Shown one piece after another: positions 27,822 to 39,232 of a DNA stretch of 64,000 bases. The notes below the pieces were generated by a model. That model was not told where the DNA came from. It worked only from the letters and a program-made list of their open reading frames with translations, and searched no databases. Source of the DNA: Rosettibacter firmus (GTDB lineage: Bacteria > Bacteroidota > Ignavibacteria > Ignavibacteriales > Melioribacteraceae); the NCBI RefSeq assembly GCF_036860695.1, contig NZ_JAYKGJ010000004.1:62001-126000 (forward strand), in the 5' to 3' direction. The position numbers and the translations under genes were made by a program. Within the stretch, counting starts at the first letter, position 1. Each line of letters opens with the position of its first letter.

Positions 27822-30317
27822 ATGAAAAAACAAAAATCTAAAGAACCAGCCAGAGAATTTGGTTTCTCCTTAGAAAAAATTATCCCGGAAAAATTTCAAA
27901 CTCCATTTTTTTTGATACTCATAATTCTATTACTCTTCCTTTTCTTTTTCCCTGTTATGTTTGGTGATAAAACAACTTCTTCTGGAGATTTAATTCAAGG
28001 AAAAAGTTTAAGACAATATGCATTGAAAGAAAGAGATGGAGTATCTCTCTGGAATCCACATATATTTTGTGGAATACCTGCTGTAGTTACATCTATGTCA
28101 CCTCGATATTATGACCTAACTGTAATGATTTATTCTTATGCATCAAAAATATATTCTGCTGCATTTAAAAATTATAATGCCCTGTACACTTTCAACTTAC
28201 TAATACTGGCTTTTACTTCATTTTTCTTTATGCGAAGTTTTGGTGCCAGCAGACTGGTAAGTTTTCTTGTTGCAATATCAACAATTTTTAGCACTGGAAT
28301 TCTTGTTCTCTTTTATATTGGTCATACTTCTAAACTTGTAAGTCTTTCTATATTCCCATTCATTTTAATGATGCTTTTTAAGTTCCAGAAAGAAATAAAA
28401 ATTCTGGATGTTCTATTATATATAATTGGCTTACATATTCTAATTTTTGGTGCACATGTACAAATAGTATTTTACTTCGGTTTGGTTGCATTAATTTATT
28501 TCATTTACTTTTTTATTCATTCATTTATTACAAAAAATAATTTTTTGCAAAAACAATTATTGAAATCGCTCCTGATTTCTATTGTTGCTGGATTAATTGC
28601 AATTGCTATGTCATACGATACTTATGGACAACTTTATGAGTACAAACTATATTCAACACGTGGTACAAAAAGTATTGTGGAATTACAAAATCCAGTTGCA
28701 AAATCTCAAACTAATTCTTATGAGTATAATACAAACTGGTCATTTTCTCCTGGAGAAGTTTTAACATTTTTAATTCCATCATATTATGGATTTGGTAGAT
28801 CAACATATCAAGGACCTCTCACAAATAATCAACCTGTTGAAGTTAACACTTACTTTGGTCAAATGCCTTTTGTTGATACAGCAATGTATATGGGTGTAAT
28901 AATTTTTGTGCTTGGATTATTTACTCTCTTTGTTCGATGGAAAGAACCATTGATTCAATTTTTAGGAATAACTGTAATCTTATTTATCTTTTTATCATTC
29001 GGAAGAAATTTCCCATTGATATTTAATTTATTCTATTACTACTTCCCATTTTTCGATAACTTTAGAACACCATCAATGATTCTTCATGTTGTTCAAATTA
29101 TCTTTCCAATACTTGCTGGTTTCGGTTTATTAAAAATTATTTCTTTAAGAGAAGAAAAAAATCTAAAATTAGAAAAAGCAATTAAAAATCTCGCATTTAT
29201 TTTTACTGGCCTTTTCATACTTTCAATACTATTTAATTCAATGCTTACAGATTGGTTTACAGAGAGAGTACAAAATTATGCATCCACTTTAGGCAATCAG
29301 CAAGAAGCACAAATGTTTAATGCATTGTCTGGTTACATGGCTGACATGTTCAGAAGCGATTTTCAAATTGCAATGGTTTTATTAGCATTAACATTCTGGC
29401 TTTGTCATGCTTACATTAATAAAAAAGTTAATAAAGATCTCGTAATATCAGGATTAATAATTTTTGTTTTGATAGATTTATTTAGGATTGGTAATCGTGG
29501 TGCAAGTTATGTAGATTCTGCAAAGATTGATGAATTATTTAAAGAACCAGAATATGTCACAGTAATTAAACAGCAAAAAGAGAAAACGCCTTTTAGAATC
29601 CTTAATTTAAAACAGGATGGTTTCGGCACACTTCAGAATAATGCAAACTTTCATGCATACTTTTTACTTGAAGACTTTTACGGTTATTCAGCAGTAAAGC
29701 CCAGAAGTTATCAGGATATAATTGATGTTGTTTCGCCAGTAAACTTAACTTTATGGAATATGCTTAGTGTAAAATATATAATTACGGATAGACCATATAA
29801 TCCTGATGGGTTCGTACCAATTTATCAAACACAAAATACATTTGTTTATAAAAATGTAAATGCACTTCCAAGAGTTTATTTTGTTGATAGTGTTGCAGTA
29901 AAATCTCCATTAGATATTCTAAACGAAATAAAAAATGAATCATTTAATCCAAAACATGTTGCATTTGTAGAAAACAAAGATTTTGAAATCTGGAAAACAG
30001 ATTCAACAACATTAGCAGAAATTATCAGTTATAAAGACGAACAAATAATTATTAAAACAAAGTCAACAAAAAATCATTTCTTATTTTTTAGTACAACATA
30101 TTTACCAGGCTGGAAAGCTTTTATCGATAACAATCAAACAAAAATTTATAAAACAAATTATGGATTTCAGGGTATAGTTGTTCCTGAAGGAGAACATAAA
30201 ATCGAATTTAAATATGAACCAAGAGCTTTTGTAGTTGGGAAAACCATTTCTTTGACATTAAACTTACTTTTATATGCAGGAATAATTGTTGTGTTGCTAA
30301 TTCAGAAGAAAAAATAA
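27822..30317 (+). CDS. YfhO-like multi-pass membrane protein (GT-C-like)
   Basis: An 831-residue inner-membrane protein. About a dozen hydrophobic helices fall between residues 25 and 570, with a final helix at about 810-825. A large extracytoplasmic segment (about 590-800) ends in the family-typical FSTTYLPGWKAFIDNNQ and VPEGEHKIEFKYEP. YfhO-family proteins resemble GT-C transferases and are linked to glycosylation of lipoteichoic acid or surface proteins. The ribosome site AGGAG is 8 bases before the ATG. Its stop overlaps the start of the flippase gene (TAATG), so the two are coupled. Confidence 0.88.
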   Translation: MKKQKSKEPAREFGFSLEKIIPEKFQTPFFLILIILLLFLFFFPVMFGDKTTSSGDLIQGKSLRQYALKERDGVSLWNPHIFCGIPAVVTSMSPRYYDLTVMIYSYASKIYSAAFKNYNALYTFNLLILAFTSFFFMRSFGASRLVSFLVAISTIFSTGILVLFYIGHTSKLVSLSIFPFILMMLFKFQKEIKILDVLLYIIGLHILIFGAHVQIVFYFGLVALIYFIYFFIHSFITKNNFLQKQLLKSLLISIVAGLIAIAMSYDTYGQLYEYKLYSTRGTKSIVELQNPVAKSQTNSYEYNTNWSFSPGEVLTFLIPSYYGFGRSTYQGPLTNNQPVEVNTYFGQMPFVDTAMYMGVIIFVLGLFTLFVRWKEPLIQFLGITVILFIFLSFGRNFPLIFNLFYYYFPFFDNFRTPSMILHVVQIIFPILAGFGLLKIISLREEKNLKLEKAIKNLAFIFTGLFILSILFNSMLTDWFTERVQNYASTLGNQQEAQMFNALSGYMADMFRSDFQIAMVLLALTFWLCHAYINKKVNKDLVISGLIIFVLIDLFRIGNRGASYVDSAKIDELFKEPEYVTVIKQQKEKTPFRILNLKQDGFGTLQNNANFHAYFLLEDFYGYSAVKPRSYQDIIDVVSPVNLTLWNMLSVKYIITDRPYNPDGFVPIYQTQNTFVYKNVNALPRVYFVDSVAVKSPLDILNEIKNESFNPKHVAFVENKDFEIWKTDSTTLAEIISYKDEQIIIKTKSTKNHFLFFSTTYLPGWKAFIDNNQTKIYKTNYGFQGIVVPEGEHKIEFKYEPRAFVVGKTISLTLNLLLYAGIIVVLLIQKKK

Positions 30318-31780
30318 TGTTAGAACGAATTAAGAATACAATTAAAGACACTTTTATTTATAGCTTAAGCAATATTGCACCTAAAATTATTGGTGTTATA
30401 CTTCTTCCAATCTACACAGCATATTTAAACAAAGCTGAATTTGGAACATGGGATTTACTTGATGTAACAACAAATATATTAGCAGAAATATTTTTATTCG
30501 GTCAGGCAGCATCTCTAATTTTTCTTAACAATTCTTCTGAATTTAAAGAAAAGAAAAAAATCACACTCTTTACTTTGTTTATATTTTTATTTGTAGCAGG
30601 CACATTTTTAATAATCATATCTGAGTTATTTATTTCATTAGACATTATTACCGATAAGATAATTAATACAATTTATATAAGATTAATAGCATTAATAGTT
30701 CTTTTCAGAACTTTGAACAATTTATTCCTGTCAAAATATCGAGCCGAAGAAAAAGCAATTTTCTTTTCATCAATAAGCATAATTAAGCTTTTAATAATTG
30801 CTGCACTCACAATTTATTTCATTGTAAATATTAAAAAAGGAATTGAAGGGATATTTCTTGCTGCTGTAATAGGCGAAGCAATAATATCAATTTTTCTGTT
30901 TTTATCTTTGATCAGACAAATGAATTTTAAATTTGATTTTAAGATTTTGAAAATATCATTAAAGTTTGGATTCCCTTTAATCTTTGCATCACTTGGAATA
31001 ATGTTGCTCAATTTAAGTGATCGTTATATTATTACTTATTTTTTAGGATACGAAGCAAATGCAATTTATGGACTTGGTTACAGAGTTGCTGGTGTATTAA
31101 ATATGTTTTTAGTAATGCCTTTTAGTATGAGTTTGATGCCCATTGCATTTAAATATTATGGTCAACAGGATGATAAAAGATTTTTCAGTAAAATTATGAC
31201 TTATTCTACCTTTGTATTTATCTGGGGATCTATTTTTATTTCTCTATTCAGTAAAGAAATAATAAAGATATTTGCACTAAAACCAGAATTTTATAATGCA
31301 TTTTATGTTGTACCAATAATATTATTTTCGTATGTATTTAGTGGAATGAGACTAACAGCATCACTTGGAATGATGTTAACAAAAAACACAAAACATATTG
31401 CATCAATCACTCTTGGTGCAGCAATATTAAACATAGTACTGAATTTAATTTTTGTTCCATATTTTGGAATACTTGCAGCAGCAATAAACACACTTATAGC
31501 CTTTGTTATATTTTATTACATAACACAAAAAGTTTCTAACAGATATTTCCCTATACCATTTGAGAATAAAAAATTAATTCTAATGATATGCACTGGAATT
31601 ATATTGTCATCATTTGGGTATTTTCTGAAAGATAATTTTATTTATCAAATATTAAAGATAATTATTGCCTGTTTTTTCCCTGCAACTCTATACTTATTAG
31701 GTTTTTTTGAATTAAACGAAATCAATTTTTTAAATTATTTTGCTAAAAAATTAATTGTTTTTAAAAATGGGAAAAAATAG
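30317..31780 (+). CDS. Wzx-like polysaccharide flippase (MATE/MOP superfamily)
   Basis: A 487-residue protein with 12-14 hydrophobic helices. The opening FIYSLSNIAPKIIGVILLPIYTAYL and the GxxxRxxG-like inner loops are typical of O-antigen/polysaccharide biosynthesis exporters of the MOP superfamily. It would flip a lipid-linked oligosaccharide across the inner membrane. The ATG overlaps the previous stop, and the following glycosyltransferase starts 14 bases inside its 3' end, so three genes are translationally coupled. Confidence 0.9.
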   Translation: MLERIKNTIKDTFIYSLSNIAPKIIGVILLPIYTAYLNKAEFGTWDLLDVTTNILAEIFLFGQAASLIFLNNSSEFKEKKKITLFTLFIFLFVAGTFLIIISELFISLDIITDKIINTIYIRLIALIVLFRTLNNLFLSKYRAEEKAIFFSSISIIKLLIIAALTIYFIVNIKKGIEGIFLAAVIGEAIISIFLFLSLIRQMNFKFDFKILKISLKFGFPLIFASLGIMLLNLSDRYIITYFLGYEANAIYGLGYRVAGVLNMFLVMPFSMSLMPIAFKYYGQQDDKRFFSKIMTYSTFVFIWGSIFISLFSKEIIKIFALKPEFYNAFYVVPIILFSYVFSGMRLTASLGMMLTKNTKHIASITLGAAILNIVLNLIFVPYFGILAAAINTLIAFVIFYYITQKVSNRYFPIPFENKKLILMICTGIILSSFGYFLKDNFIYQILKIIIACFFPATLYLLGFFELNEINFLNYFAKKLIVFKNGKK

Positions 31781-33077
31781 TAAAAAAGTATTAATTATCA
31801 CATACTACTGGCCACCCTCAGGTGGAATAGCCGTACACAGATGTTTAAAATTTGCTAAATATCTCAGGTATTTTGGATGGGAACCAGTGATATGCACTGC
31901 AGAAAATCCAGAATATCCTGTCTTAGATGAATCTAATTTTAAAGACATTCCTGATGGAATAACAGTTCTTAAAACAAAAATATGGGAACCATATAATCTC
32001 TTTAAAATTATCACTGGCAAAAAAAAGGAAGAGCGAATTCACAATGTTTTTTTAGAAGAAGAAAAACATACTTTTGCACATAAATTAGGAATATGGATAA
32101 GAGGGAACATTTTTATACCGGATGCAAGAAAATTCTGGATCAGACCAACTGCAAATTTTCTAATTAAGTATCTTAAAGAAAATCCTGTGGATGTATTATT
32201 TACCAATGGACCACCCCATACTAATCACATGATAGCATATAAAATAAAAAAGAAATTAAAAATTCCATGGCATGCAGATTTTCAAGACCCTTGGACACAA
32301 GTAGATTACTTCCCACAACTTATGTTAAATCCTATTTCAAAGAAAATCCATAAGATGATGGAACAAAGAGTATTTAAATTTGCGGATAAAATTACTATTT
32401 GCAGCGAATCATGGAAAAAGGATCTTGAATCCATAGGAGCTAAAGATGTAGGTGTGATTGTATGGGGATTTGATGAAGACGATTTTAAGAGTATAAATGA
32501 GCCATTATCAGAAAAATTTACAATAAGTCACTACGGGAGTTTAGGTCCTGATAGAAATGCGAAAACTCTATGGAAAGTATTATCAGATATATCAAAAGAG
32601 AATAAAGAATTTTCCGAAATGCTAGAAATCGAACTGGCAGGATTTATTGGTTACCCTGTTATTGAGGAAATAAAAAGTAATGATTTAAGTAAAAATTTAC
32701 GTTTACTCCCACATTTATCGAGAAATGATACACTCAAAAGAATGCATCGTTCACAGGTTTTGTTACTAATATTAAATAATATGCCCAATGTAAATGGAAG
32801 ATTACCTGGAAAACTTTTTGAATATATAGCATCAAGGAGACCAATTTTGTTGATTGGTCCAGAAAATAGTGACGCTTCTAAGATTATTAAAAGTATAAAT
32901 GCTGGATATTCATGTAATTTTGATGATTATGAAAAATTACGCATTTGTGTCTTGGAACTATATAACAAATTTAAGAACAAAGTTTTATTCTCAAATACTA
33001 ACGATATTACAATGTATTCAAATAGAAATCTAACACAAAAATTAGCACAATATTTAAACGAGATCACTAAAAATTAG
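31767..33077 (+). CDS. GT4-like glycosyltransferase
   Basis: A 436-residue GT-B protein starting at ATG 31767; a TTG at 31755 is possible but less likely. The N-terminal lobe has VLIITYYWPPSGGIAVHR, a common GT4 opening. An interior WHADFQDPWTQVDYFP segment follows. The donor lobe shows TISHYGSLGPDRNAKTLW and GRLPGKLFEYIASRRPIL, with the E-Y-I-A-S pattern of nucleotide-sugar binding. It should be peripheral to the inner membrane. It overlaps the flippase gene by 14 bases. Confidence 0.87.
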   Translation: MGKNSKKVLIITYYWPPSGGIAVHRCLKFAKYLRYFGWEPVICTAENPEYPVLDESNFKDIPDGITVLKTKIWEPYNLFKIITGKKKEERIHNVFLEEEKHTFAHKLGIWIRGNIFIPDARKFWIRPTANFLIKYLKENPVDVLFTNGPPHTNHMIAYKIKKKLKIPWHADFQDPWTQVDYFPQLMLNPISKKIHKMMEQRVFKFADKITICSESWKKDLESIGAKDVGVIVWGFDEDDFKSINEPLSEKFTISHYGSLGPDRNAKTLWKVLSDISKENKEFSEMLEIELAGFIGYPVIEEIKSNDLSKNLRLLPHLSRNDTLKRMHRSQVLLLILNNMPNVNGRLPGKLFEYIASRRPILLIGPENSDASKIIKSINAGYSCNFDDYEKLRICVLELYNKFKNKVLFSNTNDITMYSNRNLTQKLAQYLNEITKN

Positions 33078-33090
33078 TTATCAATTTAAA

Positions 33091-34479
33091 ATGAACCGGA
33101 AAATAAGAGTACTTTGCTTTACAGACCTTGCAACTGGTAGAGATGTAGAGATGATATTACCAATAAGATTTTTTGCAGAAAAGTTTTTGAATTGTGAATT
33201 TTATCATGCTCTAAATATAGATATCCATAAAATTTTTATTATAAAACCAGATATTATTTTACTCCCAAATACAATTGGTTCCAATCTTTATTTTGAGATC
33301 TCAAAAATTGCACATCAACAATCTATACCATTATTTGCATTGATTTCTGAAGGAAATTTCCGTACTGATGGTTCATTTAATATCTGGGGTTTTAATAAGG
33401 ACAAAAAATTCTATCAGGAATTTATATGCTGCTGGAGTCAAAGAACTGCAGAATACCTTAAGAAAATTGTACCTGAGTACAAAGATAGAATAGTTGTAAC
33501 AGGTGGTGTTGGATTTGATAGGTATGTTATCTACCAGTTCATGACTAAAGAGAACTTCTTGAAAAAATATAAAAAAGAAGAATATAAAAAAGTTATTGGT
33601 TATGCAGGATGGGCTTTCGGTAAAAAAGATCATAAAAGAGGTAGAGAAGAATTAATTTCTTTTTTCAAAGGAGATCATTCAAAACTTCAATGGGTTGAAG
33701 AACAAAGAATTAAAGTACGAGAAATATTAAGATCATTAATAGAATCAAATCCGGATATTCTCTTTATTCTTAAACAACATCCGCAAGAAAATGCACCTGA
33801 ACGCCCAGAACCTGTTATCAACGAAATGTGTGAACTGGTTAACTATCCTAATGTTTTATACTTGTGTAATGAAGAATCTATACACGACTTAATTTCTGTA
33901 TCCGATATCTGGACTTGCTTTGAATCTACTACTGCACTTGAAAGCTGGCTTATGGGGAAACAAACAATTTTTATAAATCCAGATCCAGATTTTAACCGCG
34001 ATTTAATTTATAAAGGTTCTGCCTTAGCAAAAAATTATAATGAAATTCAAGAAATGATTTCTCAATTCTATAATAAAGGAAAAATTGATGAATTTTTTTA
34101 TGAGGACAAAATTAAAATGAGAAATCAACTAATAAATGATATAATAGGATTTGGTGATGGATTCAATCATATACGTGCTTCGTTATATTTAAAAAAGACA
34201 ATTGATCACTATCTTGAAGGTAAATATAATCCAACATACAAATTTCACTTCTGGCACTGGTTGGTTTATATACTAATTAGAATAGCAGGACCATTTTACA
34301 ATAAAAAATTATACTCACACATATATAAACTAAAAAAACATCTCTGGGTATTTGAAGATTACAAAATGGATAAACTCTATCAATTGTATGAAAGATATAA
34401 AATATTTCTTGATAAATTTTATCAAATTAAAAATATAGATGAAAAATATATTGCTGGCGAACTATTGAAAAATATTTAA
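33091..34479 (+). CDS. Surface carbohydrate biosynthesis protein (GT-B-like transferase)
   Basis: A 462-residue protein, 13 bases after the previous gene. It resembles surface-carbohydrate biosynthesis proteins and CDP-glycerol-glycerophosphotransferase-like GT-B enzymes: a Rossmann-like N-terminal half with IKPDIILLPNT and FALISEGNF, then ILFILKQHPQENAPER and a donor-site motif WTCFESTTALESWLMGK. The C-terminal 120 residues are Lys/Tyr-rich and helical. It is probably cytoplasmic and acts late in building the surface glycan. I cannot name the donor. Confidence 0.72.
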   Translation: MNRKIRVLCFTDLATGRDVEMILPIRFFAEKFLNCEFYHALNIDIHKIFIIKPDIILLPNTIGSNLYFEISKIAHQQSIPLFALISEGNFRTDGSFNIWGFNKDKKFYQEFICCWSQRTAEYLKKIVPEYKDRIVVTGGVGFDRYVIYQFMTKENFLKKYKKEEYKKVIGYAGWAFGKKDHKRGREELISFFKGDHSKLQWVEEQRIKVREILRSLIESNPDILFILKQHPQENAPERPEPVINEMCELVNYPNVLYLCNEESIHDLISVSDIWTCFESTTALESWLMGKQTIFINPDPDFNRDLIYKGSALAKNYNEIQEMISQFYNKGKIDEFFYEDKIKMRNQLINDIIGFGDGFNHIRASLYLKKTIDHYLEGKYNPTYKFHFWHWLVYILIRIAGPFYNKKLYSHIYKLKKHLWVFEDYKMDKLYQLYERYKIFLDKFYQIKNIDEKYIAGELLKNI

Positions 34480-34535
34480 CAAAACCACAAAGTAACGAGG
34501 GCTTATGTTAATTAGAATAATTATTATCATCATAG

Positions 34536-34790
34536 CCCGGTGAAATTATAGTTAACAAACTAGTTCAAACTACCGTGAATCACGAACATTTCTATGATAA
34601 TTCACAAATCAGAATGCCAATGTATAAATTAGATGGGAAAAAATATTACATACACGATATTTTCAGAAAACTCCATTATGCATTTAAAGGATATTTTATA
34701 TTAAAAGATTATGCAGATTTTCTTGGTGCAAAAATTTATAATGCCAGTTCAAAAAGCTACATAGATGCATTTGAAAGAATTTTCATTTAG
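34536..34790 (+). pseudogene. Remnant of a larger gene (C-terminal fragment, possibly DUF115/MptE-like)
   Basis: The open frame begins right after a TAG at 34533 and runs about 84 codons to a TAG. The only start is a GTG at 34575 with no ribosome site. The end, LGAKIYNASSKSYIDAFERI, looks like the closing segment of DUF115/MptE-like proteins (G-x-K-I-Y-N-A-T-x-G type) encoded in surface-glycan loci, and NHEHFYDN fits a region shortly before it. No upstream part of such a gene is present, so I read this as a truncated leftover. Family match is from memory. Confidence 0.35.
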
Positions 34791-34854
34791 TTCAGCTTCC
34801 TGTTTATCACCATAATATTTTCTCCGGTTTTCAAGTTTGATAAATTTTATTTCA

Positions 34855-34905
34855 TTGAGTATTTTTACTCATCATATTGAGTAAATTTACTCATAATATT
34901 GAGTA
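34855..34905. repeat. Phased array of alternating TTGAGTA / TACTCAT half-sites
   Basis: Five 7-base elements occur at 34855 (TTGAGTA), 34866 (TACTCAT), 34877 (TTGAGTA), 34888 (TACTCAT) and 34899 (TTGAGTA). Each start is exactly 11 bases from the next, about one helical turn, with 4 bases between elements. TACTCAT is the reverse complement of ATGAGTA, so neighbours form back-to-back inverted repeats in a 22-base unit. The array ends 14 bases before the ATG of the broken ATPase at 34920, in the place of an operator or mRNA hairpin set. Confidence 0.85.
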
Positions 34906-34919
34906 TTTTGAATAATTTT

Positions 34920-36107
34920 ATGTATAAAAGAAAACAATACGATCTAATATTAAAAAGACTTAAAGAAAAAGATAATTTTATACAGGTTCTTATTGGACCA
35001 CGACAATGTGGCAAAACTACATTAGCTCAACAAATAGCTGCATCAATTAAAATCAAAACACATTATATAACTGCTGACTCTCCTGTCCCCTATTCAACAA
35101 CCTGGCTGGAACAACAATGGGAAGTAGCAAGACAATTATCCAGAAAATCCTCCAGAGGTGCACTTTTAATTTTAGATGAAATACAAAAAATACAGGGCTG
35201 GTCTGAAGTAGTAAAAAAATTATGGGATGAAGATAAATCTAATAAAATAAACTTAAAAGTAATGATTCTTGGTAGCTCTCCATTATTAATACAAAAAGGA
35301 CTAACTGAAAGCTTAGCCGGAAGATTTGAATTAATTCCTCTTTATCACTGGAGTTTTAGTGAAATGAATGAAGCATTTGGCTGGAGCTTAGAAAAATATA
35401 TTTATTTTGGTGGTTATCCTGGCGCAGCAAAATTAATTAATGATGAACAAAGATGGTCAAATTATATAAAAGACTCTTTAATCTAAACAACTATTTCAAG
35501 AGATATTTTTCTTCTTACAAGAATAGACAAACAATCTTTGTTCCGACAATTATTCAAACTGGGAACCAGTTATTCTTGTCAAATAGTTTCTTATCAAAAA
35601 TTATTAGGGCAACTTCATGATGCTGGCAATACAACTACCTTAGCACATTATCTTCAATTATTATCAAATGCTGGAATGCTGACCGGTCTTCAGAAGTACT
35701 CAGGCTCAGAAATCAGACAACGCTCCTCAAGTCCCAAATTCTTATCTTTAAACAATGCATTAATTACATCTCAATCTCAATACACATTTAAAGATGCAAA
35801 ATTAGATACTAATTTCTGGGGTCGTTTGATCGAAAATGCAGTTGGCTCCCATTTATATTCAGCCACTATTGGAACAAAATTAAAATTGATGTACTGGAGA
35901 GAAGGTTCCTATGAGGTAGATTTTATCTTGCAAAATGGTTCTAATTTAACAGCTATTGAAGTTAAAAGCGGTAGATTAAGAGAAAGTCTTAGAGGTTTTG
36001 ATTTATTCTGTAAACAATATAATCCTAAAAGAAAATTATTAATCGGTCAGGGTGGTATCTCAATAGAAGAATTTTTATTAACACCTGCCAGCGAATGGTA
36101 TAATTAA
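34920..36107 (+). pseudogene. AAA ATPase with DUF4143-type C-terminus, interrupted by one in-frame stop
   Basis: The frame encodes a full-size ATPase of about 396 residues except for TAA at 35484-35486. Before it: Walker A IGPRQCGKTT, Walker B GALLILDEIQK, the sensor region LKVMILGSSPLLIQKG and LAGRFELIPLYHWSFSE. After it, in the same frame: RDIFLLTRIDKQSLFRQLF, then the DUF4143 nuclease-like tail with MYWREGSYEVDFIL and IEVKSGR. The family normally has Glu (GAA) before T-x-I-x-R-D, so a single G-to-T change explains the stop. A TTG at 34899 falls in the repeat array, so ATG 34920 is preferred. Likely a recent pseudogene, or a split gene. Confidence 0.85.
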
Positions 36108-37916
<1,809 letters not shown>

Positions 37917-37984
37917 TTTTGTTTCAGAAAAAAATTTTCTTATTTAAGATTACTAATAATAATACTTTATTAAAAAAGTAAAAA

Positions 37985-39232
37985 ATGAATAAAAATAATT
38001 TCTTTAAACAAACTGAAACCCCAAAATCAAAAAACATTGATAAGTCTCAAAATTCACAATTAAAATACTATTACGGTCGACAATGTATCTCGGGGGATGA
38101 TATACAAGCCGTAACTGAAGTACTAAAATCAGATCTTATTACTCAGGGTCCAAAAGCTAAAGAATTTGAAAATGAACTTTCAAAATTCTTTGGAGCAAAA
38201 TTTGCAGCTACAGTAGCCAATGGTACAGCTGGATTACATTTAATTGGTTTAGCTCTCGGATGGAAACAAGATGATATTATTATAACATCACCAATTACAT
38301 TTTTAGCAAGTGCTAATTGTGCCATTTATGCTGGTGCTAAGGTTGACTTTGTAGATATCGATGAAAAAACTTATACTATTGACCCAAATAAACTTGAAGA
38401 TAAAATAAAATCTTATTCTTCTAAGAATAAAAAAATAAAAGCTGTAGTTGCAGTTGATTATGCTGGTCATCCATGTGACTGGAAATCTCTAAATGAATTA
38501 AAAAATAAATATGATTTTCAATTAATAAACGATTTCTGCCATGCATTAGGAGCAGAATATGAAAATGATATTAAGTATGCAGTCAAATATGCTGATGCAG
38601 TAAATTTAAGTTTTCATCCTGTAAAACATATCACAACTGGCGAAGGTGGTGCTGTTCTAACAAACAATGAGCTAATTGACAGAAAAATTAAAACTCTTCG
38701 AACTCATGGCATGACAAAAGATGAATCGATACTCGAAAAAAATGATGGTCCATGGTATTACGAAATGCATGAAGTTGGCTTCAATTATAGAATAACAGAT
38801 TTTCAATGTGCACTTGGTATAAGTCAACTCAAAAAATTAAATAAATTTCTTGAACAGAGAAGAACAATAGCAAATTTTTATAATAATTATTTTAAAGACG
38901 ACGAAAGATTTATTACTCCTTTTGTTGCAAGCAACGTAAAACATGCATATCATCTTTATCCACTTCAAATAAAATTTGATGAATTAAAAATTGATAAAAA
39001 AGAATTTTACTTCCGACTGAAAGAAAATGGCGTTGTTTTTCAGGTTCATTATATACCAGTTCACCTTCAACCTTTTTATAAAAAAAATTTTGGATTTAAG
39101 GAAGGTGATTTTCCAATTTCAGAAAAATTTTATCAAAGAGAATTATCTATTCCAATTTACCCTTCGCTAAATGAAGAAGATCTCACATTTATAAGTAATG
39201 CAATTGTAACTACACTTAACGAAATGAAATGA
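37985..39232 (+). CDS. pseC: UDP-4-amino-4,6-dideoxy-N-acetyl-beta-L-altrosamine transaminase
   Basis: A 415-residue DegT/DnrJ/EryC1-type PLP aminotransferase. The N-terminus has an added polar tail of about 25 residues before YYGRQCISGDDIQAV. PseC landmarks are SDLITQGPKAKEFE, FAATVANGTAGLHL and the PLP lysine in LSFHPVKHITTGEGGA. It adds the 4-amino group to the PseB product, with glutamate as donor. Its last four bases (ATGA) overlap the start of the next gene, so translation is coupled. Confidence 0.93.
   Translation: MNKNNFFKQTETPKSKNIDKSQNSQLKYYYGRQCISGDDIQAVTEVLKSDLITQGPKAKEFENELSKFFGAKFAATVANGTAGLHLIGLALGWKQDDIIITSPITFLASANCAIYAGAKVDFVDIDEKTYTIDPNKLEDKIKSYSSKNKKIKAVVAVDYAGHPCDWKSLNELKNKYDFQLINDFCHALGAEYENDIKYAVKYADAVNLSFHPVKHITTGEGGAVLTNNELIDRKIKTLRTHGMTKDESILEKNDGPWYYEMHEVGFNYRITDFQCALGISQLKKLNKFLEQRRTIANFYNNYFKDDERFITPFVASNVKHAYHLYPLQIKFDELKIDKKEFYFRLKENGVVFQVHYIPVHLQPFYKKNFGFKEGDFPISEKFYQRELSIPIYPSLNEEDLTFISNAIVTTLNEMK

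Noticed and set aside
34855-34905. CRISPR-like repeat array
   Set aside because: Elements are 7 bases with 4-base gaps and alternate in orientation; a CRISPR needs longer repeats with unique 25-40-base spacers, and no cas gene is near.
35484-35486. Programmed recoding at the internal stop of the ATPase
   Set aside because: The codon is TAA, not TGA, and no selenocysteine hairpin is seen. A Glu-to-stop change is simpler.
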